Shown here piece by piece: positions 43,717-53,156 of a stretch of DNA of 63,876 nt. The stretch spans positions 1 to 63,876 of the forward strand of contig NZ_LZJN01000056.1 of assembly GCF_001667735.1 (NCBI RefSeq). The letters run 5' to 3'. The notes under the pieces are model-generated. The model worked only from the letters and a program-made list of their open reading frames with translations. It was not told the DNA's origin and did no database searches. A program made the translations under genes and the position numbers. Within the stretch, counting starts at the first letter, position 1; every line of letters begins with the position of its first letter. Source of the stretch: Mycobacterium sp. E183 (GTDB lineage Bacteria > Actinomycetota > Actinomycetes > Mycobacteriales > Mycobacteriaceae).

Positions 43717-45144
43717 ATGCACACCATCGAGGCCGACTACCTGGTGGTCGGCGCGGGCGCCATGGGCATGGCGTTCGTCGACACGCTGGTATCCGAGACG
43801 GACGCCCGCGTGGTGCTGGTCGATCGCAACCACCAGCCGGGCGGGCACTGGACCATGGCCTACCCGTTCGTCCGCCTGCATCAGCCCTCGGCGTTCTACG
43901 GCGTCAACTCGCTGCCGCTGGGCAGCGACTCGATTGACCGAATCGGTTGGAATCAGGGGCTTTACGAGTTGGCCACCGCCGGGGAGGTGTGCGCCTACTA
44001 CGACCACGTGATGCGCCGGCAGCTGTTGGCGACCGGGCGGGTCACCTACTTCCCGATGAGCGAGTACCGCGGCCAGGAAGGCGCAAAAGGCCGCTTCACC
44101 ACGCTCGCGGGCGACGACTACACCGTCACCGTGGCGCGCCGCGTCGTCGACGCCACCTACATGCGCGTCACGGTGCCGGCCATGCGCCCGCCCCCCTACG
44201 CGGTCGCACCCGGCGTCGCCTGCGTGCCCCCCGGCGACCTGCCACGGCTCGGCGCGCACCAGCGGTACGTGATCGTCGGCGCCGGCAAGACCGGCATCGA
44301 CACGTGCCTGTGGCTGCTCGGCCAGGGCATCGCGCCGGAGCGGCTGACCTGGATCGTGCCCCGCGACTCGTGGCTGCTGGATCGGGCGACGATGCAGCCC
44401 GGGTCGTTGTTCGCCGACGTCATCAAGAACAGCTTCACCGCGCAGCTGCGGGCCATCTGGGACGCCACGTCGGTCGAGGACCTGTTCGCGAGGCAGGAGG
44501 ACGCCGGCCTGCTGCTGCGCGTCGACCCGGCGGTCCGGCCCACCATGTACCGCTGCGCGACCGTCACCCGGCTGGAACTCGATCAGCTCCGCCGCATCGG
44601 CGACGTGGTCCGAATGGGCCACGTGCGGCGCGTGGACGCGGACCGAATCGTCCTCGACGGCGGCACGGTGATGCGCGGCGGTGACGACCTGTACATCGAC
44701 TGCACCGCCGACGGCGCCGAAAAGCGGCCGGCGACACCCATTTTCGGTGCCGGACACATCACGCTGCAAGCCGTTCGCGGCTGCCAGCAGATCTTCAGCG
44801 CCGCGCTGATCGCCCACGTCGAAGCCGCGTATCACGACGACCCGGTCAAGAACGAGCTGTGCGTGCCGTTGCCGCATCCCGACACCGACACGGACTGGCT
44901 GCGGCTGGCGCGGGCCGACTACGCCAATCAGTTGCGCTGGCTCGACGACCCGGACCTGACCGCCTGGATGTCCGCGGCGCGCCTGGACCTGTTCGGTCAC
45001 CTGATCGGCCACCTGTTGCCGCCGGCGTCGGCGAAGCCCCGCGTCCGTGAACGCATACTCAGCATCGCCAAGTCGGTATTCTCGGCCACCGCCGCCAAAC
45101 TCGACGAACTGCTCAGTGAACAAACCTCGCTCGCGGCACCGTGA
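43717..45144 (+). CDS. FAD/NAD(P)-binding flavoprotein
   Basis: A 475-residue protein with an N-terminal FAD motif (YLVVGAGAMGMAFVDTL), a second dinucleotide motif (YVIVGAGKTGIDTCLWL) in the middle, and PGGHWTMAYPFVRLHQPSAF, resembling flavin-containing monooxygenase-like pyridine nucleotide oxidoreductases. The specific reaction is unknown. A TAGCCT box lies 8 bases before the ATG, so it may be leaderless and independent of tetR. Confidence 0.82.
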   Translation: MHTIEADYLVVGAGAMGMAFVDTLVSETDARVVLVDRNHQPGGHWTMAYPFVRLHQPSAFYGVNSLPLGSDSIDRIGWNQGLYELATAGEVCAYYDHVMRRQLLATGRVTYFPMSEYRGQEGAKGRFTTLAGDDYTVTVARRVVDATYMRVTVPAMRPPPYAVAPGVACVPPGDLPRLGAHQRYVIVGAGKTGIDTCLWLLGQGIAPERLTWIVPRDSWLLDRATMQPGSLFADVIKNSFTAQLRAIWDATSVEDLFARQEDAGLLLRVDPAVRPTMYRCATVTRLELDQLRRIGDVVRMGHVRRVDADRIVLDGGTVMRGGDDLYIDCTADGAEKRPATPIFGAGHITLQAVRGCQQIFSAALIAHVEAAYHDDPVKNELCVPLPHPDTDTDWLRLARADYANQLRWLDDPDLTAWMSAARLDLFGHLIGHLLPPASAKPRVRERILSIAKSVFSATAAKLDELLSEQTSLAAP

Positions 45145-45189
45145 TACCCGGTGTAACCCGGCTCGATATTCATCGGGTGGAGGAGGCAC

Positions 45190-45738
45190 GTGGCGGCAGG
45201 AAACGAACCCGTCAAACGGCCGCTGCGGGCGGTGCCCGACAGCGGCATTGACGATGGCTATCCCGATTGGGAAGCGGTGTACCAGGACAACGCGTCCTGG
45301 GTGTATCGCACGCTGTTCGCGCGTGTCGGCAACCGGGCCGACGCCGAGGACCTCACCGCCGAGGTCTTCCTGGCGGCGCTGCGGCCGCTCCGGCTGACCG
45401 CGAGCGTCGGCGAGGTGCGCGCGTACCTGCGGGTCACCGCGCGAACGGTGCTGGCCGCGCACTGGCGGGAGACGCTGGGCCGGGAGATAACCTCGATCGA
45501 CGACATCGAACAGCCACCGGAAAGCGAGGAGGCGATCAGCACGGCGCCGCAGCGTGTCGCCCGGGTCCTGGACAACCTTCCGGACCGTTACCGGCACATC
45601 CTGGAACTGCGCTTCCTGCAGGGTCATTCGATCAAGGACTCCGCCGCGGAGCTGGGGGTCAGCGTCGCCAACGCCAAGGTGCTACAGCATCGCGCGCTGC
45701 GGCTGGCGGCACAGGTGAGCGAGGGGGGCGCACCATGA
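45190..45738 (+). CDS. ECF RNA polymerase sigma factor
   Basis: A 182-residue sigma-70 region 2/4 protein: WEAVYQDNASWVYRTLFARV and AEDLTAEVFLAAL (region 2), LPDRYRHILELRFLQGHS and IKDSAAELGVSVANAKVLQHRAL (region 4 HTH). GTG start with GGAGGAGG upstream. The stop overlaps the Rieske gene by 4 bp, the usual arrangement of a sigma factor and its anti-sigma gene. No typical zinc anti-sigma follows, so the Rieske protein is the candidate partner. Confidence 0.9.
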   Translation: MAAGNEPVKRPLRAVPDSGIDDGYPDWEAVYQDNASWVYRTLFARVGNRADAEDLTAEVFLAALRPLRLTASVGEVRAYLRVTARTVLAAHWRETLGREITSIDDIEQPPESEEAISTAPQRVARVLDNLPDRYRHILELRFLQGHSIKDSAAELGVSVANAKVLQHRALRLAAQVSEGGAP

Positions 45739-46436
45739 ACGCCCGCGGGTTACGCCGATACGTCGACGACCTGTTGCGGGGCCGCCGGCCCAGGCCGTTC
45801 GCCCCCGACGACTTCGAGGCGGCGCAGCTGCGCACGGCGATCGAACTGCGCGCGGCCGGGCGCAGGGGCGACGCGCCGCGCCCGGAGTTCCTCGACGATC
45901 TGCATCGCCGCATCGCCGAACAGATGTCCGACGGCCGCGGAGAAGCGGCGCCCAAACACAGCAGCACCCGCCGCCAGGTCATCGTCGGGACGTCCGCCGC
46001 GGCGGCCGCCGCGGTCACCGCGCTGTCCATCGACCGCGCGCTGGTCACCGGTGAAAGCGGTGGTGTCCCGGCCGCCGACAACGCGCCGCTCACGCCCAAC
46101 GCCGGGACGTGGCAGCGCGTGGCGGCCAGCTCGCAGGTGACCGACGGGGTCATGCACCCGTTCGACCTGGGTTCGGTCAGCGGATTCGTGCGCCGTGTCG
46201 ACGGCAAACCCCAGGCCGTCTCCGGCGTGTGCACCCATCAGGGGTGCCGGTTGTGGTTCGACGCGCCCGACGACACGCTGCGCTGCCCCTGTCACTCGAC
46301 GTCCTTCTCGCCGACCGGGCAGGTGCTCACCCATCAGTTGCCGATCGCCCCGAAGCCGTTGCCGCCGTTGTTGGTTCGCGAGGCCGACGGCGTCATCGAG
46401 GTGTTCGCGCCCCCGCGTCCCGACCAGCCCGCCTGA
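45735..46436 (+). CDS. Rieske [2Fe-2S] protein with an anti-sigma-like N-terminal region
   Basis: A 233-residue protein. The C-terminal domain holds a complete Rieske site: C166-x-H168 and C184-x2-H187 as cluster ligands, with C171 and C186 as the disulfide pair (CTHQGC, CPCHSTSF). Residues 1-65 are a charged helical region (LRRYVDDLLRGRRP...FLDDLHRRIAEQM) that may bind the co-encoded sigma factor. RR at 79-80 followed by a hydrophobic stretch (82-98) suggests a Tat signal or membrane anchor. ATGA overlap with the sigma gene. Confidence 0.85.
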   Translation: MNARGLRRYVDDLLRGRRPRPFAPDDFEAAQLRTAIELRAAGRRGDAPRPEFLDDLHRRIAEQMSDGRGEAAPKHSSTRRQVIVGTSAAAAAAVTALSIDRALVTGESGGVPAADNAPLTPNAGTWQRVAASSQVTDGVMHPFDLGSVSGFVRRVDGKPQAVSGVCTHQGCRLWFDAPDDTLRCPCHSTSFSPTGQVLTHQLPIAPKPLPPLLVREADGVIEVFAPPRPDQPA

Positions 46437-46460
46437 GTGGTGTAACGCGTCGCCCTATCT

Positions 46461-46859
46461 ATGGGCATGACGCTTACAAAACTTTCGGCGGCCGCGCTGG
46501 CCGTCGCCGCGGTGCTGGCGGGTTGCTCGGCTTCGCGGCCGGCCGCCGGCTCCAGTCCCGGCGTGTCCATGGGTTCCACGTCCGTCACCGCACCGGCGGC
46601 GCCGGCGACCGGCAACCAGGTCAACATCGACGGTTTCGCATTCGCGCCCGTGACGCTGACCGTCACCGCGGGCACCACGGTCACGTGGACCAACCGCGAC
46701 GAAGAGCCCCACACCGTGGCCGCGAGCGACGGGTCGTTCCACTCGCCCGGGATGGGGACCGGTGCCACCTTCACCCACACCTTCACCGACCCGGGCACTT
46801 TCGACTACGTGTGCTCGATCCACCCGATGATGCACGGGACCGTGGTGGTGACCCGGTGA
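46461..46859 (+). CDS. Cupredoxin-domain lipoprotein
   Basis: A 132-residue secreted blue-copper protein. A signal peptide ends in lipobox LAGC with Cys22 as the lipidated residue; residues 42-132 are a plastocyanin/amicyanin-like fold with copper ligands His84 (EEPHTV), Cys118, His121 and Met123/124 (YVCSIHPMMHG). It likely shuttles electrons on the outer face of the membrane. Start is ATG 46461 or 46467. Its end overlaps the metallophosphatase gene by 4 bp. Confidence 0.9.
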   Translation: MGMTLTKLSAAALAVAAVLAGCSASRPAAGSSPGVSMGSTSVTAPAAPATGNQVNIDGFAFAPVTLTVTAGTTVTWTNRDEEPHTVAASDGSFHSPGMGTGATFTHTFTDPGTFDYVCSIHPMMHGTVVVTR

Positions 46860-47776
46860 ACCCGAACATGAGTCGCCGCCAGCTGATGCGACACACGGCT
46901 TGGTTCGGCGCGGCGGTCGGGTTCTCCGTGGTTGGCGGCGAGGTCATTTCGCACGTCGCCGGCGCGGCCGCCACCGAGCACACCCACGCCCGGCCCGCCC
47001 TGCGGTTCGCGCAGATCAGCGACAGCCACATCGGCTTCACCGGGGCACCCAACCCGGACGTCGCCGGCACATTCGGCCACGCCATCGACCAGGTCAACAA
47101 CCTCGGCTACACACCGGATTTCGTGGTGCATACCGGTGACCTCACGCACCTGTCCAGCCCCGAGCAGTTCGACCAGGTGAAGCAGATGATGACCGCCTTG
47201 AAGACGCCGCACGTGTTCACCGTTCCGGGGGAGCACGACTCCGTCGACGACGCGGGCCAGAAGTACCGCAGCGCCTTCGGCGCCGGATCCGCCGGTGACG
47301 GCTGGTACAGCTTCGACACCGCGGGCGTCCACGTGATCGCACTGGTCAACACGTTGAACCTGCACAAACTCGGGCACCTGGGGACCGACCAGCTGGAGTT
47401 CGTCGAGAAGGACGTCGCGCGGCTGTCGAGCGACACCCCCGTCATCGTGTTCAGCCACATCCCGTTGTTCGCGATGTACCCGAACTGGGGCTGGGGCACC
47501 GACGACGCGACCCAGGCGCTGTCCTACCTGCGCCGGTTCTCGTCGGTCACCTGCCTGAACGGGCATGTGCACCAACTCTTTTCCAAGACGGAGGGCAAGG
47601 TGACGTTCTACAGCGGGACTACGACCGCGTATCCGCTGCCGAAGCCCGGCGACGGGCCCGCGCCCAAGCCGGTCACCCTGCCCGCGGGCAAGCTCCGCGA
47701 CGCGCTCGGCATCCGCGAGGTGAGCTACACCAAGGGCGAGACCGTCCTGGCGTTGAAAGAGCAGGCCCTGCAATGA
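46856..47776 (+). CDS. Tat-exported metallophosphoesterase
   Basis: A 306-residue calcineurin-like phosphoesterase. The N-terminus MSRRQLMRHTAWFGAAVG is a Tat-type signal. Metal motifs are D56-S-H58, G94-D95, G125-E-H-D128, FSHIP and NGHVHQ. The usual GNH(D/E) reads GEHD, so the Asn that bridges metal 2 is Glu126. Function unknown. GTG start overlapping the cupredoxin stop (GTGA); an internal ATG at 46868 is also possible. Confidence 0.87.
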   Translation: MNPNMSRRQLMRHTAWFGAAVGFSVVGGEVISHVAGAAATEHTHARPALRFAQISDSHIGFTGAPNPDVAGTFGHAIDQVNNLGYTPDFVVHTGDLTHLSSPEQFDQVKQMMTALKTPHVFTVPGEHDSVDDAGQKYRSAFGAGSAGDGWYSFDTAGVHVIALVNTLNLHKLGHLGTDQLEFVEKDVARLSSDTPVIVFSHIPLFAMYPNWGWGTDDATQALSYLRRFSSVTCLNGHVHQLFSKTEGKVTFYSGTTTAYPLPKPGDGPAPKPVTLPAGKLRDALGIREVSYTKGETVLALKEQALQ

Positions 47777-48183
47777 CTCTGCTGATTCGCCTCGGCCTGG
47801 CCGTGTCACTGGTCGTCAGCGCCGCCGGCCACGCCTACCTGTATGTCCATGGCTATCGCCACATCCCGGACATCGGCGCCGCGTTTCTGGTTCAGGCCAG
47901 CGCCTCGTTCGCCCTCGCCCTGCTGATCCTGCTCGGGGGCCCCGAATGGCTGCGGTGGGCCGCGGCCGCCGTGGCGGGCGGCTCGCTGGTCGCGTTCGCG
48001 CTATCGAGGACCGTTGGGCTGCAGGGGTTTGTCGAGCGAGGTTGGGAACCGGCGCCGTATGCCGCGATTACGGTGACCGCGGAGGCGTTGACGGTGCTGC
48101 TGTGGGCGGGGGAGCTGGCGATTCGGCGGGATCGGGGAGTTCGCCGACTTCGGCGAGGTCGCGAACAGACCACTTCCGCTTGA
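47773..48183 (+). CDS. Small four-helix membrane protein
   Basis: A 136-residue protein with four hydrophobic helices (LLIRLGLAVSLVVSAAGHAYL; FLVQASASFALALLILLGG; LRWAAAAVAGGSLVAFALS; ITVTAEALTVLLWAGELAI) and a basic C-terminal tail. It resembles DoxX-type or small redox-associated membrane proteins, but I cannot name it. ATGA overlap makes it the fifth gene of the sigma-Rieske operon. Its 3' end overlaps the convergent acyltransferase frame by 116 bp. Confidence 0.75.
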   Translation: MTLLIRLGLAVSLVVSAAGHAYLYVHGYRHIPDIGAAFLVQASASFALALLILLGGPEWLRWAAAAVAGGSLVAFALSRTVGLQGFVERGWEPAPYAAITVTAEALTVLLWAGELAIRRDRGVRRLRRGREQTTSA

Positions 48184-49204
48184 GGCGAGATCTGAGAGTC
48201 TGCGCGGGCTTTTCGACCAAGAACCAGCTCAGCGCCGCCAAGGGCAGGGTGGCCAGCGCCGAAATGAGAAAGAACACAATCGGATGCAGCCAGATAAGTC
48301 CGCAGACCGCGAGCAACTGTTGCATCGGGTACGCGTAGATGTAGACGCCGTACGAAAGATCCGTGCGTAATCTCAGTCGCTTGTTGCGGATCAAGGCGCC
48401 CGAGACGATGACGGCATAAGCCAGCGGAAGGGCAGCCACCACGCGGTAATCGGGCAACAGGCCTGCCAACAAGACAATCACCACGCTCACCGCGACCAGT
48501 GACCATCGGGCGGGAATCACGTCGCGCCACTGATACAGCACCGCGCCGGCCGCAAACATGATCGCCGATCGCACAGCCAACTGCGGGATGGTCCATACCC
48601 CGGGAAATGTCAGGGGCGGCAATAGCAACGCCCCGAACACCGCTAGGACCAAAATTGCAGGGGACACCCAGCGGCGATTGGCGAGTCCGATGACGCCGAT
48701 GAGTGCGACAACCAGGTAGCACATCAGTTCCCAGATGAGGGACCACAGGGAGGCGTTCCATTTTCCCGCATCCGGGATCCCGCTCGGTGTGGCACCGACA
48801 CCCTGATGAAGGTAGGCCACTGCGGCGTTCTTCCAGACGTACTCGAGCGGGTCGCTGGACAGCAGGAGCTTGAGGGCCGAGCCGCCCTGAATCGCAACAC
48901 TTATCGGAGCAATGACGAAGGCGGTCACGAATAGGCAAACGTAAAACCCAGGAAGAATGCGCAGGGCTCGAGCAACGAGATAGTCGCGGACTCGTGGGTC
49001 GTTGAGCCAGCTGGCGGTGATGAGAAAGCCGGAGATCGCAAAGAAGCCGTCGACGCCCACCGAGAAGAACAGCTGAAGAATCGCCGCGGGTGGCATGCGT
49101 CCTGTAATCGGCCACGAGTGGAACAGCATCACCTCGGCCGCCAGCGCCAGCCGGAATGCGTTCAGCGCGTTGTTTCGCGGATCGAATACCAGTCCGAGCT
49201 TCAT
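48068..49204 (-). CDS. Acyltransferase-3 family membrane protein (copy 1)
   Basis: O-acyltransferase of 378 residues with about ten membrane helices and the family start DPRNNALNAFRLALAAEVMLFHSW, where the family His (FHS) lies, then GVDGFFAISGFLITASW. Such enzymes acylate cell-surface glycans or lipids. ATG 49204 follows GCGGAGGCGA. The proline-rich C-terminal tail (PAPPPTAAPSTPP) reads through the end of the opposing membrane protein gene, so the true end may differ from the ancestral one. Close paralogue of the next gene. Confidence 0.88.
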   Translation of the reverse strand: MKLGLVFDPRNNALNAFRLALAAEVMLFHSWPITGRMPPAAILQLFFSVGVDGFFAISGFLITASWLNDPRVRDYLVARALRILPGFYVCLFVTAFVIAPISVAIQGGSALKLLLSSDPLEYVWKNAAVAYLHQGVGATPSGIPDAGKWNASLWSLIWELMCYLVVALIGVIGLANRRWVSPAILVLAVFGALLLPPLTFPGVWTIPQLAVRSAIMFAAGAVLYQWRDVIPARWSLVAVSVVIVLLAGLLPDYRVVAALPLAYAVIVSGALIRNKRLRLRTDLSYGVYIYAYPMQQLLAVCGLIWLHPIVFFLISALATLPLAALSWFLVEKPAQTLRSRLKRKWSVRDLAEVGELPDPAESPAPPPTAAPSTPPRSP

Positions 49205-49244
49205 TCGCCTCCGCTTGTCGTCTATGCCCAGCGCCGTCCGCGCC

Positions 49245-49250
49245 ATCGTA
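49245..49250 (-). promoter_or_regulatory. TACGAT -10 box upstream of acyltransferase copy 1
   Basis: On the minus strand CGATACGATGGCG lies about 41 bases before the ATG at 49204. The same 13-mer precedes copy 2, so the box appears to have been duplicated with the gene. Confidence 0.45.
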
Positions 49251-49261
49251 TCGGGCTGCAA

Positions 49262-50422
49262 CTAGGCGGTGCCCCGGAATTCAGGAGGAAGTGCGGTACC
49301 TCGAACCTCTGTGGACACCACGAGCACCGTTTGCTTTGTCTGCTCTCGGAGGGCAGGTGACTTTCGCCTGAGACGACGTTTGAGCGACCGCGCGGGGTTC
49401 TCGACGAAAAACCAGCTTGCCGCGGCCAGCGGCAGGGTCGCTGCCGTGGCAACGACGAAGAACACGAACGGATTTAGCCATTTCAGCCCGCCGATGACCA
49501 GCAGCTGCTGGATTGGGAATGCGTAAATGTAGACGCCATAGGAGAGATCCGTGCGCAATCTCAGGCGCTTATTGTGGATCAAGGCGCCCGACACAACGAT
49601 GGCATAAGCCAGCGGAAGGGCGGCCACCATACGGTAGTCGGGCAGCAGGCTGGACAACGCAACGATGACCAAGCTCACTCCAACGAGGGACCAGCGAGCG
49701 GGGATCCTGTCCCGCCATTGGTATAGGAGCGCGCCCGCCGAAAACATGATGGCGGTTCGGCAGGCCAAGAATAAGAGGGGGACGAGCGCATTGCCTTGCT
49801 GGTGAGCCAGTTCCTCCGGAGAGGCCAGGGGCGGCATTAGCGACGCCCCGATCAGCGCCGCCACCAGAATGGCGGGAGAAACCCACCGGTGACTAGCAAG
49901 TCCGACCACGCCGATGACGGCAACGATCAGATAGCACATCACTTCCCAAACGAGGGACCACAGTGACCCGTTCCAGACACCCGCGACCGGAACCCCTTGC
50001 GGCGTCCCGCCGATATCGAACTTGACTAGTGCCACGGCGCTGTTCTCCAAGACGAACTCCAACGGCGCGCCGGAGGATATAAGCCTGGTGGCCGAACCGC
50101 CCTGCATTGCCACCCCGAGCGGGGCGAAGACAAACGCGGTAACGATCAAGCACGCGTAGAAGCCAGGGAGGATGCGAAGCGCACGGGCCGCGAAATAGTC
50201 GCGGACCCGCGGGTTGCTGAGCCAACTGGCGGTGATCAGGAACCCCGAGATCGCGAAGAACCCGTCAACCCCCACACAGAGTAGAAGTTGATAAACCGGC
50301 CTGTTCGTGGGGTTGCGGCCCGTGACCCCCCACGAGTGAATAAAGATCACCTCGGCCGCCAGCAGCAGGCGCCACGCGTTCAATGCGTTGCTCCGCGGAT
50401 CGAAGACCTGCGCTAGCTTCAT
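49262..50422 (-). CDS. Acyltransferase-3 family membrane protein (copy 2)
   Basis: A 386-residue paralogue of copy 1: DPRSNALNAWRLLLAAEVIFIHSW, GVDGFFAISGFLITASWLSN and LRLRTDLSYGVYIYAFPIQQL are shared almost residue for residue. ATG 50422 follows GAAGGGGG. Next to rmlC/rmlB, a role in acylating rhamnose-containing cell-envelope glycans is plausible (inference). The pair looks less GC-rich than its surroundings, hinting at acquisition. Confidence 0.88.
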   Translation of the reverse strand: MKLAQVFDPRSNALNAWRLLLAAEVIFIHSWGVTGRNPTNRPVYQLLLCVGVDGFFAISGFLITASWLSNPRVRDYFAARALRILPGFYACLIVTAFVFAPLGVAMQGGSATRLISSGAPLEFVLENSAVALVKFDIGGTPQGVPVAGVWNGSLWSLVWEVMCYLIVAVIGVVGLASHRWVSPAILVAALIGASLMPPLASPEELAHQQGNALVPLLFLACRTAIMFSAGALLYQWRDRIPARWSLVGVSLVIVALSSLLPDYRMVAALPLAYAIVVSGALIHNKRLRLRTDLSYGVYIYAFPIQQLLVIGGLKWLNPFVFFVVATAATLPLAAASWFFVENPARSLKRRLRRKSPALREQTKQTVLVVSTEVRGTALPPEFRGTA

Positions 50423-50457
50423 CGGCCCCCTTCGCCCGAGCGCCGTTGCTCGACGCC

Positions 50458-50463
50458 ATCGTA
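50458..50463 (-). promoter_or_regulatory. TACGAT -10 box upstream of acyltransferase copy 2
   Basis: CGATACGATGGCG on the minus strand, about 36 bases before the ATG at 50422, with a TTGACC about 20 bases further upstream as a loose -35. The rest of the 202-base gap to rmlC (50423-50624) is AT-richer than its surroundings and shows no gene. Confidence 0.45.
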
Positions 50464-50624
50464 TCGCCTCTGACCACCACAAAGGTCAATTCACACCCCC
50501 CGCATCACCGATTCCACCATTTATCGGGGCCGGGTGGGGGCTACTTTGCCAAAATTGGATCTGATGCGTCTTGCGCATGAGATAACCAACCGAACGCCTG
50601 GTCAGCGTCAATTGCTCGTAATGA

Positions 50625-51233
50625 TTATTCGTTACGCATCCCGTCGACAAACTCCAGCGTCTCGTCCCACTTGGGCAAAAGCCCCGCCCGGCGGATTTCT
50701 TCGAGGCTGGGCGCCGCCGCGTCGCGGTCCGACAGGCTGGGGACGACGCCGTTAACCAGCGGCCAGTCGATCCCGATCGCCGGGTCGGTCGCACAAATGG
50801 TGTGTTCGCGCTGGGGGTTGTACTCCGCAGAGCACAGATACATCACCGTCGAATCGTCCTGCAAAGCAAGGAAGCCGTGCCCCAGGCCTTCGGAGATGTA
50901 GATCGTCCTGCGGTCCTGGTCGTCGAGCAGCACCGAATCCCACTGCCCGAACGTCGGTGAACCCTCGCGAATATCCACCACGACGTCGAACACCGCGCCG
51001 CGTACGCAGGTGACGTATTTCGCCTGGCTCGGCGGCAGCTCGGCGAAATGCAGGCCGCGCAGCACCCCCGCGGACGAAACGGAGCAGTTCGCCTGCCGCA
51101 CATCCAACCGGTGACCGGCGAACTCGGCGAAGCTGCGGTCGGTAAGCCATTCGAAGAACATGCCGCGGGAATCGCCCCGAAGGGTGGGGGTGATCTCCCA
51201 GGCGCCGGGGACGGCGAGTTCGCGCACCTTCAT
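50625..51233 (-). CDS. rmlC: dTDP-4-dehydrorhamnose 3,5-epimerase
   Basis: Third enzyme of dTDP-L-rhamnose synthesis, needed for the linker between arabinogalactan and peptidoglycan in mycobacteria. The 202-residue cupin has family blocks DSRGMFFEW, QANCSVSSAGVLRGLHF (catalytic His) and YISEGLGHGFLAL with the Tyr region TVMYLCSAEYNP. ATG 51233 lies one base after the rmlB stop. rmlA and rmlD are not in the window. Confidence 0.95.
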   Translation of the reverse strand: MKVRELAVPGAWEITPTLRGDSRGMFFEWLTDRSFAEFAGHRLDVRQANCSVSSAGVLRGLHFAELPPSQAKYVTCVRGAVFDVVVDIREGSPTFGQWDSVLLDDQDRRTIYISEGLGHGFLALQDDSTVMYLCSAEYNPQREHTICATDPAIGIDWPLVNGVVPSLSDRDAAAPSLEEIRRAGLLPKWDETLEFVDGMRNE

Positions 51234-51234
51234 C

Positions 51235-52239
<1,005 letters not shown>

Positions 52240-52256
52240 CTAACCGAGCGGACGGG

Positions 52257-53135
52257 TCAGCTTGCGGCAGTCAGCCCCAGCGGCCCGGCCAGTTCGCTGA
52301 GCGCCGAAACGAGCGCGTCGTCGTCCTGGCTGTCCAGCACCTGGATGGCCACGTGGTCGGCTCCGGCGTCGCAGTGTTCGCGGAGTCGCTGCGCGATGGC
52401 CTCCGGCGTGCCATACGCGACCACCGCGTCGATCAGCCGGTCGCTGCCCGGCTTGCGGACGTCGGCTTCGGTGAACCCGAGCCGCAGCCAGTTGTTCACG
52501 TAGTTACTCAGGTCCAGGTAGAAGTCGGCATACCTGCGCCCGATGGCGCGGGCTGCCTCCGCCCCTTCTTGGTCCGGGGTGGTCAGCACCACCTTGTGTT
52601 CGGGCGCGAGGAACACGGACTTGCCAACCAGTTCGCGGGCCTTGGCCGTGTGTTCCGGCGTGGTCAGATACGGGTGCGCGCCGGCGCTGCGCTGGGCCGC
52701 CAGCCGCAGCACGCGCGGCCCGAGCGCGGCGAGCACGCGGCGGCTGGTGGGCACCATCGCGGCGTCGAGCTCGTCGAGGTAGGAGGCCAGCGCGTCGTAC
52801 GGCTTGACGTACTCCTGGGTGTGCTCGGGATGCCCGACGCCGACCCCGAGCAAAAACCTTCCGGGATAAGCCTTTTCGATGCGCTGGAAGGACCGGGCGA
52901 CGGCCGCGGCCTGCGCCGTCCAGATGTTGATGATCCCGGTGGCCAGCTGCAGCGAGGAGGTCTGCGCCAGGGCCGGTTCCACCCACGACAGCTCGGCGTC
53001 CGGCGAACCACCGATCCAGGCGGCGCCGTAGCCGAGTGACTCGATCCGCGCCGCCAGTTCTGCGGTGATGGATCGGCTGGGCAGCCAGACGCCGAACCGG
53101 CCCAGGTCGGGTTTGAGTGCTACTGCCTCGGTCAT
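52257..53135 (-). CDS. LLM-class F420-dependent oxidoreductase (copy 1)
   Basis: A 292-residue TIM-barrel flavin/F420 oxidoreductase: GRFGVWLP start, GAAWIGGSPDAELSWVEP, LATGIINIWTA, and LLGVGVGHPEHTQEY at the cofactor loop. It belongs to the mycobacterial 'TIGR03620-like' F420 group by my reading; the corresponding gene near rmlB in M. tuberculosis is Rv3463. GAGGGG precedes the ATG. Substrate unknown. Confidence 0.88.
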   Translation of the reverse strand: MTEAVALKPDLGRFGVWLPSRSITAELAARIESLGYGAAWIGGSPDAELSWVEPALAQTSSLQLATGIINIWTAQAAAVARSFQRIEKAYPGRFLLGVGVGHPEHTQEYVKPYDALASYLDELDAAMVPTSRRVLAALGPRVLRLAAQRSAGAHPYLTTPEHTAKARELVGKSVFLAPEHKVVLTTPDQEGAEAARAIGRRYADFYLDLSNYVNNWLRLGFTEADVRKPGSDRLIDAVVAYGTPEAIAQRLREHCDAGADHVAIQVLDSQDDDALVSALSELAGPLGLTAAS

Positions 53136-53156
53136 CTACGTCCCCTCCCGCGTCTG

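Noticed and set aside
50617..50636. CGTAA...TTACG inverted repeat as an rmlC terminator
   Set aside because: Arms are only 5 bp and AT-rich, and they overlap the rmlC stop codon; too weak to call.
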